From CAYNST01 sp964546435 (lineage in GTDB: Bacteria; Pseudomonadota; Gammaproteobacteria; Pseudomonadales; Cellvibrionaceae): a DNA stretch of 64,000 nt. Made by a program: the position numbers and the translations under genes. How positions within the stretch are numbered: the stretch's first letter is position 1; each line of letters opens with the position of its first letter. Positions 26,865 through 35,288 of this stretch are shown in pieces. Below the pieces are notes generated by a model, which did no database searches, was not told where the DNA came from, and saw only the letters and a list, made by a program, of their open reading frames with translations. Where the stretch lies: NCBI GenBank assembly GCA_964546435.1, contig CAZJKJ010000012.1, positions 1-64,000 on the forward strand. Reading direction: 5' to 3'.

Positions 26865-28619
26865 ATGGAGAAAACAACCCCGCCCAAACGTATCCGTATT
26901 GGCGACATTCTGGTCGCCCAGCAGATTATTTCCCAGGATCAGCTCGACCGGGCCCTGACCGAACAGAAGCGTAGCGGCTTCAAGCTGGGCAAGCAGCTGG
27001 TAACACTGGGTTTTGTCGAAGAAAATACGCTGCTGTCGCTGCTGTCAAAGCAGCTCGATTACCCGTTCATCGAATTGAGTCAGTACCGCTTCGATCGGGC
27101 TGTCGTGCAGAAACTGCCGGAAGCGGTGGCGCGCCGCTACCGGGTTATCCTGCTGAAAGAGGACAGCCACGGCGCCTTGCTGGGCATGGCCGATCCCACC
27201 GATATTTTCGGTCTGGACGAGCTGCAGAAAATCATCAACTTGCCGATCAAACCGGCGGTAGTGCGGGAGTCGGAACTGCTCGATATCCTCGATATCGCCT
27301 ACAGTCGTGCCAGCGAAATTGCGTCCCTTGCCGAACAGCTTGATGAAGAGCTGGAAAGCAACGCGCTGGATATCCAGGACATTCTGACCAGCGTCGAAGA
27401 CAACGACACGCCAGTAGTGCGGTTGCTGCAAAAAATCTTTGAAGAAGCGATCAATACTCGCGCGTCGGATATCCATATCGAACCGGATGAAACGGTGTTG
27501 CGGATTCGTCAGCGAATCGACGGGGAACTCATTGAACACGTGATGAATGAAAAGCGCATTGCCACCGCGCTGGTGGTGCGTTTGAAACTCATGTCCGGTC
27601 TGGATATTTCCGAAAAGCGCTTGCCCCAGGATGGTCGTTTCAATCTGAAAGTCGGCGCCCACAATATCGATGTGCGACTGTCGACTATGCCGGTGCAGTT
27701 TGGTGAATCCGTGGTGATGCGGCTACTGGACCAGAGTCACGGCATTCGCAAACTGGAATCCGTCGGCATGCCGGCCCATTACATCAGGATTTTCCGGAAT
27801 GCGATTACCCGCCCCCACGGGCTGGTGCTGGTGACCGGGCCAACCGGTAGCGGCAAAACCACGACTCTCTATGGTGCGCTGACCGAACTCAACACGCCGG
27901 CAAAAAAAATCATTACCGTCGAGGATCCGGTTGAATACCGATTGGCGCGTGTGAGTCAGGTGCAGTTGCATGAAAAAATCGGCCTGAATTTCACGACGGT
28001 CCTGAAAGCCTGTCTGCGCCAGGACCCGGACATTCTGCTGATCGGTGAAATCCGCGATGCCGAATCTGCGGAGATAGCCCTGCGAGCCGCCATGACCGGC
28101 CATATGGTGCTGTCCACGTTGCACACCAATGACGCGGTCACCTCTGCGCTGCGCCTGATCGACATGGGGGTGGACCCGTATCTGGTAGCGTCCAGTCTCA
28201 AGACGGTCGTCGCCCAGCGGCTGGTGCGCAAGGTGTGCAGCAGCTGTGCCGAACCTTACCAGCCGGGTGCGCAGGAAATGGCGCTCTTGCGGCGCATTTT
28301 AAAAACCGCGCAGCCCGATCTGAGCAAAATGCGCATGGGTTCCGGCTGTCCGCACTGTTTCAACAGCGGCTATCGGGACCGGGTCGGCGTCTTCGAAATA
28401 CTGGAAATCAACGAACCCATGGCCGATGCCTTGCGCGATGGCAGTGTGCGCGCCTTCAACACCGCGGCCCACGCCCATCCGAACTATCGTCCGCTGAGCC
28501 AGGGTGCGCTGGATTTTGCGCTGGAGGGCATCACCACCATGAGTGAAGTCATGCGGCTCAGTGCAGAAGTCTATGACGAAAGCCTCAGCGAACTGACCGG
28601 TGACGAGGCGACGCTGTAG
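26865..28619 (+). CDS. mshE: MSHA pilus extension ATPase MshE with MshEN c-di-GMP domain
   Basis: Hexameric GspE/PilB-type motor ATPase, 584 residues. The N-terminal MshEN domain has two tandem c-di-GMP motifs: R11-I-G-D-I-L-V...L...L...Q34 and K40-L-G-K-Q-L-V-x-L-G...L...L...Q63, matching the known RLGxxL(x)10-14LxxxLxxQ pattern. Then come the N2 domain and the ATPase core with Walker A GPTGSGKT (about 325-332), Asp box, Walker B LIGEIRDAES, and a CxxC..CxxC zinc site (CSSC, CPHC). It predicts pilus extension controlled by c-di-GMP. Strong GGGGAGG ribosome site. Confidence 0.95.
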   Translation: MEKTTPPKRIRIGDILVAQQIISQDQLDRALTEQKRSGFKLGKQLVTLGFVEENTLLSLLSKQLDYPFIELSQYRFDRAVVQKLPEAVARRYRVILLKEDSHGALLGMADPTDIFGLDELQKIINLPIKPAVVRESELLDILDIAYSRASEIASLAEQLDEELESNALDIQDILTSVEDNDTPVVRLLQKIFEEAINTRASDIHIEPDETVLRIRQRIDGELIEHVMNEKRIATALVVRLKLMSGLDISEKRLPQDGRFNLKVGAHNIDVRLSTMPVQFGESVVMRLLDQSHGIRKLESVGMPAHYIRIFRNAITRPHGLVLVTGPTGSGKTTTLYGALTELNTPAKKIITVEDPVEYRLARVSQVQLHEKIGLNFTTVLKACLRQDPDILLIGEIRDAESAEIALRAAMTGHMVLSTLHTNDAVTSALRLIDMGVDPYLVASSLKTVVAQRLVRKVCSSCAEPYQPGAQEMALLRRILKTAQPDLSKMRMGSGCPHCFNSGYRDRVGVFEILEINEPMADALRDGSVRAFNTAAHAHPNYRPLSQGALDFALEGITTMSEVMRLSAEVYDESLSELTGDEATL

Positions 28620-29842
28620 TGGCGAGTTTCGAGTATTCAGGGCGCTCCGCCCAGGGTCAGCTGGCCAAGGGCCGGCTTGACGGCAGTAGCGCCGATGCCG
28701 TGGCCGCGCAGTTGTTCGACCGGGGCATCACGCCGGTCACCATCCGGGAAGTCACCGCCGCCGCGACGGCGCGCAAGAAAATGTCGGCCGTGATGGGCGC
28801 CGACCGGGTGCGTCCGGTGGAGTTGATCATGTTCTGCCGCCAGATGTACACCATCACACACGCCGGCGTTCCTCTGGTTCGCGGCTTGCGCGGGCTGGCC
28901 AGCAGTCTGCGTCACGACTATTTTCAGGGCGTGCTCGGGGATGTCGCCGATCGGCTCGAAGCCGGTGTCAGCCTTTCCACCGCCATGGCCCATCACCCGA
29001 AAGTGTTCAATCACCTGTTTGTCAGCATGATCAATGTGGGCGAAAGTACCGGCAGTCTCGACGACGTTTTCAAGCAGCTGGCGTTCTATCTGGAACGGGA
29101 TGAAGAAACCCGCAAAAGTATCAAGTCCGCCACCCGCTACCCGATGTTTGTGATCATCGCGCTGGTGATTGCGGTTGCCGTGGTCAACATCAAAGTCATT
29201 CCGACCTTTGCCGAGATGTTTGCCCACTTCGGTTCCGAGCTGCCGTTGGTCACCCGAATCCTGATCGGTATGTCCAGTCTGTTCGTGAATTACTGGTGGG
29301 CTTTACTGTTCGGGACCCTGGCGGCGGTGGGCGGCGCCCTGTATTACGTGCGCACGCCCAGGGGAGCCGTATTCTGGGGCCGGAAGAAGCTGACCCTGCC
29401 GGTGGTGGGAGACATCATCGACCGCGCATCCATGGCTCGCTATGCGCGCAGCTTCAGCCTCATGCTGCGCGCCGGCGTCCCTTTGAACCAGTCATTGACC
29501 CTCTGCGCCCGCGCCATCGACAATCCGTATCTGGCCGCAAAAATCGACCAGATCCGCCGGGGGATTGAACGCGGTGAAAGCCTGTTCCAGACCCATGTCC
29601 AGGCCGACATGCTCACGCCGCTGGTGATCCAGATGATTGCCGTGGGCGAGGAAAGCGGCAGGGTAGAAGAGCTGCTGGCCGAAGTCGCGGACTTTTATGA
29701 GCGGGAAGTGGATTACGACCTGAAGAAAGTCAGCGATCGCATCGAGCCGATCCTGATCGTTATCATGGCGGTGTTCGTGGCCATTCTCGCCCTGGGAATA
29801 TTCCTGCCCATGTGGGACATGTATAACGTGCAGAAGCATTAG
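28619..29842 (+). CDS. mshG: MSHA platform protein MshG (GspF/PilC-like)
   Basis: 407-residue inner-membrane platform with two GspF domains (about 60-190 and 265-395) and three membrane helices (about 178-200, 222-245, 378-400). Typical sequences are FCRQMYTITHAGVPLVRGLRG and RYARSFSLMLRAGVPLNQSL. It starts with GTG overlapping the mshE TAG by one base. Its own TAG stop is the first three bases bordering a 141-bp inverted-repeat element that separates it from the prepilin genes. Confidence 0.93.
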   Translation: MASFEYSGRSAQGQLAKGRLDGSSADAVAAQLFDRGITPVTIREVTAAATARKKMSAVMGADRVRPVELIMFCRQMYTITHAGVPLVRGLRGLASSLRHDYFQGVLGDVADRLEAGVSLSTAMAHHPKVFNHLFVSMINVGESTGSLDDVFKQLAFYLERDEETRKSIKSATRYPMFVIIALVIAVAVVNIKVIPTFAEMFAHFGSELPLVTRILIGMSSLFVNYWWALLFGTLAAVGGALYYVRTPRGAVFWGRKKLTLPVVGDIIDRASMARYARSFSLMLRAGVPLNQSLTLCARAIDNPYLAAKIDQIRRGIERGESLFQTHVQADMLTPLVIQMIAVGEESGRVEELLAEVADFYEREVDYDLKKVSDRIEPILIVIMAVFVAILALGIFLPMWDMYNVQKH

Positions 29843-29983
29843 GCTCTGTACGAAAAGTGCCTGCGCTCGGTGATGCTGCGTTTAAAACAGGCTCAGATGC
29901 TCATTCATAGCACGTAAACTCCGCTTCTTCGCCTGCTTTTGCATTGCCTGACCTTCGCTGCAGGACTTTTCATACAGACCCTG
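29843..29983 (+). repeat. inverted-repeat element, family A copy 2
   Basis: Closely related to the element at 2998, 141 bp, ends TCTGTACGAAAAGT and ACTTTTCATACAGA, inner ACAGGC/GCCTG pair. It starts directly after the mshG stop and splits the pilus cluster into an assembly half and a prepilin half. It may end transcription of the upstream operon. Confidence 0.87.
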
Positions 29984-30357
29984 GCAGGTCCTCCCGACTG
30001 ATCATGGACCTTTTGCCCCTCAATTTGTCCGCTTGCATCCTGCGAAATATGTGCTTATGCCCGCTTTTGTCAGTGTTATTGCTGATTTCGCGATTTAGCC
30101 TCTAAAGCATTATTAAAAAATATTATGCCCGCGTTTTACTTAACTATATTGGTATCAGGAACTCGGCAATATCGATCATGCCTTCTAAGTTACAAGCTTT
30201 TCAGGTGGATGTAGATCGGTTTAGACAGGAAATGCATTTTGGCAGAACCCATGTTTGGGCCGGCAAGCAACGGGTACTGTGTGAAGCTGTGAAGCGTCAA
30301 AACCATGACGATCAGTGAGCACTTATTAATACTTTTTATGTTACTGGAGCTATATCA
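29984..30357. other. spacer before prepilin genes, expected promoter region
   Basis: About 375 AT-rich bases between the repeat element and the major prepilin gene. AT-rich tracts (TAAAAAATATTATGC near 30115, TTAACTATATTGG near 30140) could hold a separate promoter for the pilin genes, which commonly need higher expression. mshF, which follows mshG in Vibrio, is not found here. Confidence 0.4.
30178..30318 (+). CDS. possible 46-residue protein upstream of the prepilin gene
   Basis: ATG-to-TGA frame of 47 codons encoding a soluble, basic peptide starting MPSKLQAFQVDVDRFRQEMH and ending VKRQNHDDQ. It ends 39 bases before the prepilin start. No good ribosome site is visible and I recognise no family, so it may be chance. 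The base composition looks more codon-like than the flanking AT-rich DNA. Confidence 0.28.
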   Translation: MPSKLQAFQVDVDRFRQEMHFGRTHVWAGKQRVLCEAVKRQNHDDQ

Positions 30358-30759
30358 ATGGGAAGGCAACAAGCCGGTTTTACACTGATCGAACTGATTG
30401 CTGTAATCGTAATTTTAGGTATATTGGCCGCGACCGCAGTGCCGCGTTTTGTTAACTTGCAGGATGAAGCTGCGCTGGCCGCAACCCGTAGCGTCGCTGC
30501 CAGTCTTGAAAGTGCTTCTGCGTTGAACCATGCTATTGACATTGCAGAAGAGGCGGGATTGACAAGCGAAAATGATGTGGTGATTCCTGTAGCTAACTGT
30601 TCCGATGCGCCGGCTCTGCTGCAAAGCGGTAAACTGCCTACGGGATACAATATGACCGCTGGCGCGGTTGGGGACAAAGCGACGACAGAATGTACATTAA
30701 CCGGATCCAATTCCACCACAGCCACATTTACGGTCATAGGTGCAGCGCCCAATCCGTAA
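30358..30759 (+). CDS. mshA: MSHA-type major prepilin (MshA/MshB-like)
   Basis: Type IV prepilin of 133 residues. Short leader MGRQQAG is cut before Phe8 by the prepilin peptidase, leaving FTLIELIAVIVILGILAATA with Glu at mature position 5. Two Cys in the second half (about 81 and 102) may form the usual disulfide loop. It has a GGAG site and is the first of five prepilin-like genes, so it is the best candidate for the major subunit; only one MshA/MshB-like gene exists here where Vibrio has two. Confidence 0.88.
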   Translation: MGRQQAGFTLIELIAVIVILGILAATAVPRFVNLQDEAALAATRSVAASLESASALNHAIDIAEEAGLTSENDVVIPVANCSDAPALLQSGKLPTGYNMTAGAVGDKATTECTLTGSNSTTATFTVIGAAPNP

Positions 30760-30774
30760 AGAAATGCTTATGCG

Positions 30775-31239
30775 ATGAGTATCTCCAAAGAATTATTTAA
30801 TAGCCGCGCCCAGCGCGGCTTTACTTTGGTAGAACTTATCGCGGTTCTGGTTATTGCGGGAATACTGGCGGGCGTCGCGGCGACCCGCATGGTTTCCAGT
30901 AAAAGTTTTCAGCTACAGGCGGGCCGGGATTTTTTGATCTCGGCCCTTTTTGTTGCGCAACAAAAAGCCATGACGCAGACCCGCCCCGTGCAGTTGCGCC
31001 TGGCCGGCTCGCAGATCGATATTCGTCTGGATGCAAACAATGACGGCGCCTTTTCCGCGAACGAAAGCCTCCAGTTAGCGGGGCAGAGCTATCCGGTTAC
31101 ACTGCCGGGAAATGTTTCCGCAACCAGCCATAATATTGTTTACGACAGTCTCGGGCACACGCCTGCGACCGGCATTACTCTGAGCAATAATTCCCGCACC
31201 GTCGTCGTGAATGTTTCCGCCACCGGTTTTGCCTGGTGA
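30775..31239 (+). CDS. mshC: minor prepilin MshC-like
   Basis: 154-residue type IV pilin-like protein with a 15-residue leader ending in Gly, followed by FTLVELIAVLVIAGILAGVA, then a GspH-like domain (QLRLAGSQIDIRLDANNDGAF). By position and domain it corresponds to MshC, a minor pilin of the tip or initiation complex. It shares four bases (GTGA) with a possible GTG start of the next gene. Confidence 0.83.
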   Translation: MSISKELFNSRAQRGFTLVELIAVLVIAGILAGVAATRMVSSKSFQLQAGRDFLISALFVAQQKAMTQTRPVQLRLAGSQIDIRLDANNDGAFSANESLQLAGQSYPVTLPGNVSATSHNIVYDSLGHTPATGITLSNNSRTVVVNVSATGFAW

Positions 31240-31250
31240 GGACAAACCCC

Positions 31251-31715
31251 ATGCACAAGCCCGCGCAAAGCGGAGTCACTCTAATTGAAACCATTGTCTT
31301 TATCGTGGTGATCAGTATCGCCCTGATGGCGCTGCTCAAGGTATTCAATCAAAGCGTCATGCAATCGGTTGATCCCGCTATTCGCATTCAGGCGCTGGAA
31401 CGGGGCCAGGCGCTGCTTGACGATATTCTTGCGCGTCGCTTTGATGAGAATACGCCGGCCGGTGGCGTGCCCGCCTGCGGCAGTAGCGCAGGTTCTGCCT
31501 GCGCCGGTATCAGCGCCGATGCCGGCTTCGATGACGTGGGGGATTATCACGGTTTCAGCCAGAGTTTTGGTGTCGGGTTTTCAGCGGCAGTGACGGTCAC
31601 CCGGGCCGGCAGCGAGCTGGGCCTCGCGAATACGCTGGCCCGGCGGATTACTGTGGTGGTAAATTCTCCCGACGGTGAAACATTGACCTTGAGTGCCTAT
31701 AAGGTGAATTTCTGA
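31251..31715 (+). CDS. mshD: minor prepilin MshD-like
   Basis: 154-residue pilin-like protein: leader MHKPAQSG, then VTLIETIVFIVVISIALMAL, a variant N-methyl segment with Val as first mature residue. The body has a Cys pair region (PACGSSAGSACAG). Order after MshC supports MshD. The ATG at 31251 has GAGG upstream; an in-frame GTG at 31236 overlaps the mshC stop. The stop overlaps mshO as TGATG. Confidence 0.82.
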   Translation: MHKPAQSGVTLIETIVFIVVISIALMALLKVFNQSVMQSVDPAIRIQALERGQALLDDILARRFDENTPAGGVPACGSSAGSACAGISADAGFDDVGDYHGFSQSFGVGFSAAVTVTRAGSELGLANTLARRITVVVNSPDGETLTLSAYKVNF

Positions 31716-32551
31716 TGGAGGCCCGTGCGCGCTCCGATTTTTATCGTGCCTGTCGGCGTGACAGAAGTCGCGGTGCGGCGGGTTTTACGCTGGTCGAACT
31801 GATCGCGGTGATTGTTATTCTGTCGCTCATTGCGGTGGTGGGCACGCAGTTTGTCGTGACAAGTCTGCAAGCGTATCGGCAGACAGAATCCCGCGGGCAA
31901 CTGGTTCAGAGTGGTCGGGTAGCAGTTGAACAGATGTCGCGACAACTGCGCATGGCCGTGCCCAATAGCGTGCGCATCAGCAGCACGGGCAATTGTATCG
32001 AGTTCATGCCGGTGGTGGCGGTTACAACCTATCAGGGGCAAGTGGCCGATGCCAGCAACGGCAAGACCGCCGCCGCCCAGGTGACTACAGCACCCTTTTC
32101 ACGCGGTCCCGGACAGCCGGTGCATGCATTGATCAGCCCGTACTTTGCCAGCGAAATCTACACGGCGGCCAGTCCATCGGCGCGGACGGGAATCAGCGCG
32201 CTGGGTGCATCACCTCATACACTTGTCACCTTTTCTGCGGCGGCAAGATTTTTGAGAAATTCATTGAATAACCGGTTGTACATCGCCGACAACCCGCAAC
32301 GATTCTGCGTGGTCGACGGTCAACTGGTGCGTCACCGGCAATACGGATTGTTATCGGGCGCCCTGTCGGACGCGGCACCTGGCGGCTCTACAGATCTGAT
32401 GGCGCTGGGCGTCAGCACGCCGACCACGGCGTTTGCCTTGTTCCCGGGTTCGGAAGTGCGCCGCGCCGGCGTCACCATGGATTTGCGCTTTACTGCCGAC
32501 GGACAAACCGTGGCATTGCAACAGCAGGTGTATATCCGCAATGTGCCCTGA
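31715..32551 (+). CDS. mshO: minor prepilin MshO-like
   Basis: 278-residue pilin-like protein, the largest of the set, with a 23-residue leader ending AAG before FTLVELIAVIVILSLIAVVG, and a long body as in MshO/PilW-type minor pilins. Two Cys are visible (in GNCIEF and QRFCVVDG). Start overlaps the mshD stop by one base, so the minor pilins are translated together. Confidence 0.84.
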   Translation: MEARARSDFYRACRRDRSRGAAGFTLVELIAVIVILSLIAVVGTQFVVTSLQAYRQTESRGQLVQSGRVAVEQMSRQLRMAVPNSVRISSTGNCIEFMPVVAVTTYQGQVADASNGKTAAAQVTTAPFSRGPGQPVHALISPYFASEIYTAASPSARTGISALGASPHTLVTFSAAARFLRNSLNNRLYIADNPQRFCVVDGQLVRHRQYGLLSGALSDAAPGGSTDLMALGVSTPTTAFALFPGSEVRRAGVTMDLRFTADGQTVALQQQVYIRNVP

Positions 32552-32564
32552 TTCCGGAAACGCC

Positions 32565-32993
32565 ATGAAATACATTCGACAGCAGCGGGGATTCCTTCTG
32601 CCTCTGGCCATGTTCATCATGGTGGGGATGGCTGCTCTGGCGCTGGCCATGAGCCGCATCAGCAGCAACACGTTTGTGGGTGTCACCCAGGAGAGTATTT
32701 CAGTACAGGCATTTTACGCGGCCGACAGCGGCGCATCCTACGCAATGCACCGCCTGCTTTACAATGCCGCCACAGCGACCGAACTGGATAGCCGCTGCAG
32801 CGCCATCAACGGCAGCACGCTCGATTTCAATGCGCCCGGACTGCAAAGCTGCTCCGCCGCATTTACCTGCATCAAAGCGGGTTCTACTAACGGCAAAGAA
32901 ATATTTACCTTGCGCAGCAGCGCCCGCTGTGGTTCCGGTTCGCTGATCGCCGAGCGGGTGGTGGAAGCCGGCGCCGGGTGGCGTCCTCACTGA
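32565..32993 (+). CDS. mshP: minor pilin-like protein MshP (PilX-like)
   Basis: 142-residue protein with leader MKYIRQQRG followed by FLLPLAMFIMVGMAALALAM; Glu5 is absent, as usual for MshP/PilX-type proteins. The body has SVQAFYAADSGASYA, typical of PilX-like N-termini, and five Cys. The ATG at 32565 has GGAA upstream. It is the last gene of the cluster: mshQ is missing and the convergent nadE follows. Confidence 0.82.
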   Translation: MKYIRQQRGFLLPLAMFIMVGMAALALAMSRISSNTFVGVTQESISVQAFYAADSGASYAMHRLLYNAATATELDSRCSAINGSTLDFNAPGLQSCSAAFTCIKAGSTNGKEIFTLRSSARCGSGSLIAERVVEAGAGWRPH

Positions 32994-33031
32994 CGGTTTG
33001 CAATGGTTTGCCAGCGCCGATTAACACGAGC

Positions 33032-33048
33032 CTCTTTTCGTACGGACC
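33032..33048. repeat. possible solo end of a family A element
   Basis: TCTTTTCGTACGGACC matches the right end of the family A elements (ACTTTTCGTACAGACC) at 14 of 16 positions, in the space between mshP and nadE. No left end is nearby. It may be a remnant or coincidence. Confidence 0.3.
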
Positions 33049-33052
33049 ATGA

Positions 33053-34921
33053 TTAACCGGTCAATAATTCCGCTTTCAATTTTTCATAGGCGGCGGTATA
33101 GCGTGCCCCCAGTTGCGCTTCGCGGTGATCAAAGCCGAAGGCGCGGCGTTTGAGTGCCAGTACGGGCGGCGCCTGGATGCGTTTGGCAATCGCCATGCCT
33201 TGGTAAAGATTCCACCAGCGTTCCAGATCTTTGATGAACACGTCCGCTGTTGGAAACAATTCAGTTAGCTGACCGGGGTAATCCAACTGCTTTTCCAGTT
33301 CACCATTGCAATACCAGCGCAGGTTGTCTTCCGGCGTGGCCCGTTCCCAGCGCTCGACCCAGCTGCGAAACAGGGCATCGTGATAGGGATAGAACAGCGG
33401 ATCGCCTTTGCCGAGATCGACGTTCTGGGCCGAATTCAGTTCTGCGGAAGGTGGCAGCCTGATCGTACCCTCGGGAATTGTTTCGCTCCCGTAAACCTGG
33501 TCGTTCAGAAAGTTTGCCAGCTCGTAAACTTCTCCCTTCCACAAATCAGCAATATTGGCGAAATAGCCCCCCAGGTCACCATACAGTGTGCTGTAACCGA
33601 CGGTGGTTTCGGATTTGTTGGCGTTGCAGGTAAACACGCCGCCAAAGGCGGCTGCACAGGCGGCCAGGATCCGCGAGGAGCGGTCGCGGGCCTGGATGTT
33701 TTCCAGCACGAAGGGGCTGACTTCGAGGGATAAGCTCGCCGAGCCAGCGCGCTCGAACCGGGCTGCCTCAAGTTGCTGCCGGGTCAGGTCCACCGCGTCC
33801 GCAATGGGTATTTCCGTGAACGGGCAGTCCAGATTCTCTGCGAGTTTGCGGGCGAGATTGCGAGTAGTCGCGGAGGTAAAAGGGCCGGGCATGCTGACCA
33901 GCATTAAATTATCGGGCGTGAGGATCTGACGGTAAATGCCCGCCACCACGGCCGAGTCGATTCCCCCGGAAACACCGACGACCACTTTGCGAATTCCCAT
34001 ACGTTCCATAAACAGTCGGGTGCCATATCGAATGGCGTCGTAGAGGCTGGTCATATTGCAGGGCGATACGGCGGTTTTCGAGGTGACGGTATTTTTCCGG
34101 AACGGATTGGTGTCCAGATAGCCTTCTTCAAAGCGGTTGAGCTCGCTGATGATATAGCCCTGATTGGTATAGGCGCAGCTGGCCCCATCGAAAGTAAAAA
34201 CCGTTTTGCCGTTATCCTGCAAGCCGACCTGGTTCACGTACAGCAGTGGAATCTGATGCTCCATGACGTGCCCGGTAAAAACCCGGTTGCGTTTGCTGTT
34301 CTTGTTATGGGTGTAGGGTGAGGCGCTGATATTGATAAAAATATCCGCCTCGCGTTCAGCCAGAAGGGCAAGCGGAGAAATATTGTAATTTTCATCCCAG
34401 CCGTCTTCGCACAGGGCACATCCCAGTTTTCCCAGCCGGCTGTTGGCGGGTTGAACCAGTTCGTCCACCTGGCAGCCCAGTTCATACGCCAGTTTGCGCG
34501 GATCAAAAAAATGCCGGCTGTCTTCGAATTCGCGGTAATTGGGCATCAGGGTTTTAATGAAAAACGGCAACTGCGTGCGACTGTTCAGCAGCAGCTTTTC
34601 ATCTTCTGCCACAAACAATGCATTGTATTTTCGCGGCCGGCCATCTTCGTTTTTCTGATTCCAGTCCACGGCGACATTGCCAAAGATGACGGTGATGTTC
34701 TGCGTCGACTGCAATATTTCGTAGGTACAGGCCTCGCATTCCTTGATAAAGGCGCTGCGTTCCCATTCGTCGCCGACGAGATATCCGGGGATTGCCATCT
34801 CCGGAAAGATAATCAGATCAATGCCCGCAGCGCGGGCTTCCCCGATGGCCGCAAGCATTCTTTCGGTGTTCTTTCGGGGTTGGCCGGGGACGACTTCCAG
34901 TTGAAACAGGCGAGTTTTCAT
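33053..34921 (-). CDS. nadE: glutamine-dependent NAD+ synthetase
   Basis: Makes NAD from deamido-NAD, ATP and glutamine. 622 residues in two domains. The N-terminal nitrilase-like glutaminase has catalytic Glu41 in FPEMAIPGY, a Lys in the KTLMPNYREFEDSRHF segment, and Cys in LGCALCEDGWDENYN. The C-terminal N-type ATP-pyrophosphatase shows VGVSGGIDSAVVAG and DLGGYFANIADLWKGEVY. The two-domain form means it can use glutamine directly. Convergent with the MSHA cluster. Confidence 0.94.
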   Translation of the reverse strand: MKTRLFQLEVVPGQPRKNTERMLAAIGEARAAGIDLIIFPEMAIPGYLVGDEWERSAFIKECEACTYEILQSTQNITVIFGNVAVDWNQKNEDGRPRKYNALFVAEDEKLLLNSRTQLPFFIKTLMPNYREFEDSRHFFDPRKLAYELGCQVDELVQPANSRLGKLGCALCEDGWDENYNISPLALLAEREADIFINISASPYTHNKNSKRNRVFTGHVMEHQIPLLYVNQVGLQDNGKTVFTFDGASCAYTNQGYIISELNRFEEGYLDTNPFRKNTVTSKTAVSPCNMTSLYDAIRYGTRLFMERMGIRKVVVGVSGGIDSAVVAGIYRQILTPDNLMLVSMPGPFTSATTRNLARKLAENLDCPFTEIPIADAVDLTRQQLEAARFERAGSASLSLEVSPFVLENIQARDRSSRILAACAAAFGGVFTCNANKSETTVGYSTLYGDLGGYFANIADLWKGEVYELANFLNDQVYGSETIPEGTIRLPPSAELNSAQNVDLGKGDPLFYPYHDALFRSWVERWERATPEDNLRWYCNGELEKQLDYPGQLTELFPTADVFIKDLERWWNLYQGMAIAKRIQAPPVLALKRRAFGFDHREAQLGARYTAAYEKLKAELLTG

Positions 34922-35288
34922 AGGCAGGTTTTCACGGACAGATTGATGGGAACGGTATCTGGTAATGGTGGTTCATAAAAAAATTCGCATCGTTTCAACC
35001 TGGACCAGGTTGCGGTGCAAAGTGCATCAACTTGGCGCCAGAAGTCGCACAAGCCTCGCTGATACCTTGTTCGTTACGATACGTATAAGCGCAGGCGAGC
35101 GATCGCCATCAGCTTCTTCTGAAGTCATTTTGGTTGATATTTATACAAAATTGGCGTGTAAACCGAGCAAATGTGCCTAATTTTTAACAGATTCAGGCTT
35201 TCTGATCTGCTAAGCTGCCTTGCGATCCAGAGGCGTAATGCGGCAGATCCGGCGCAGAGACAGGAATAACCTAAACAGGTACAACCTT
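34922..35288. other. intergenic region between divergent genes
   Basis: About 365 bases upstream of both nadE and the secreted Cys-containing protein. It contains a perfect palindrome at 34996-35012 (listed separately) and, on the plus strand near 35132, TTGATA followed 17 bases later by TGTAAA, a weak promoter candidate. No gene supported. Confidence 0.4.
34996..35012. promoter_or_regulatory. 17-bp perfect palindrome, candidate operator
   Basis: CAACCTGGACCAGGTTG has 8-base arms around one central base. It lies 75 bases upstream of the nadE start codon. The shape suits a dimeric repressor; no regulator gene is adjacent and the protein that binds is unknown. Confidence 0.4.

Noticed and set aside
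29984..30357. mshF in the gap between mshG and the pilin gene
   Set aside because: The only frame there is 46 codons with no membrane helix, unlike MshF.
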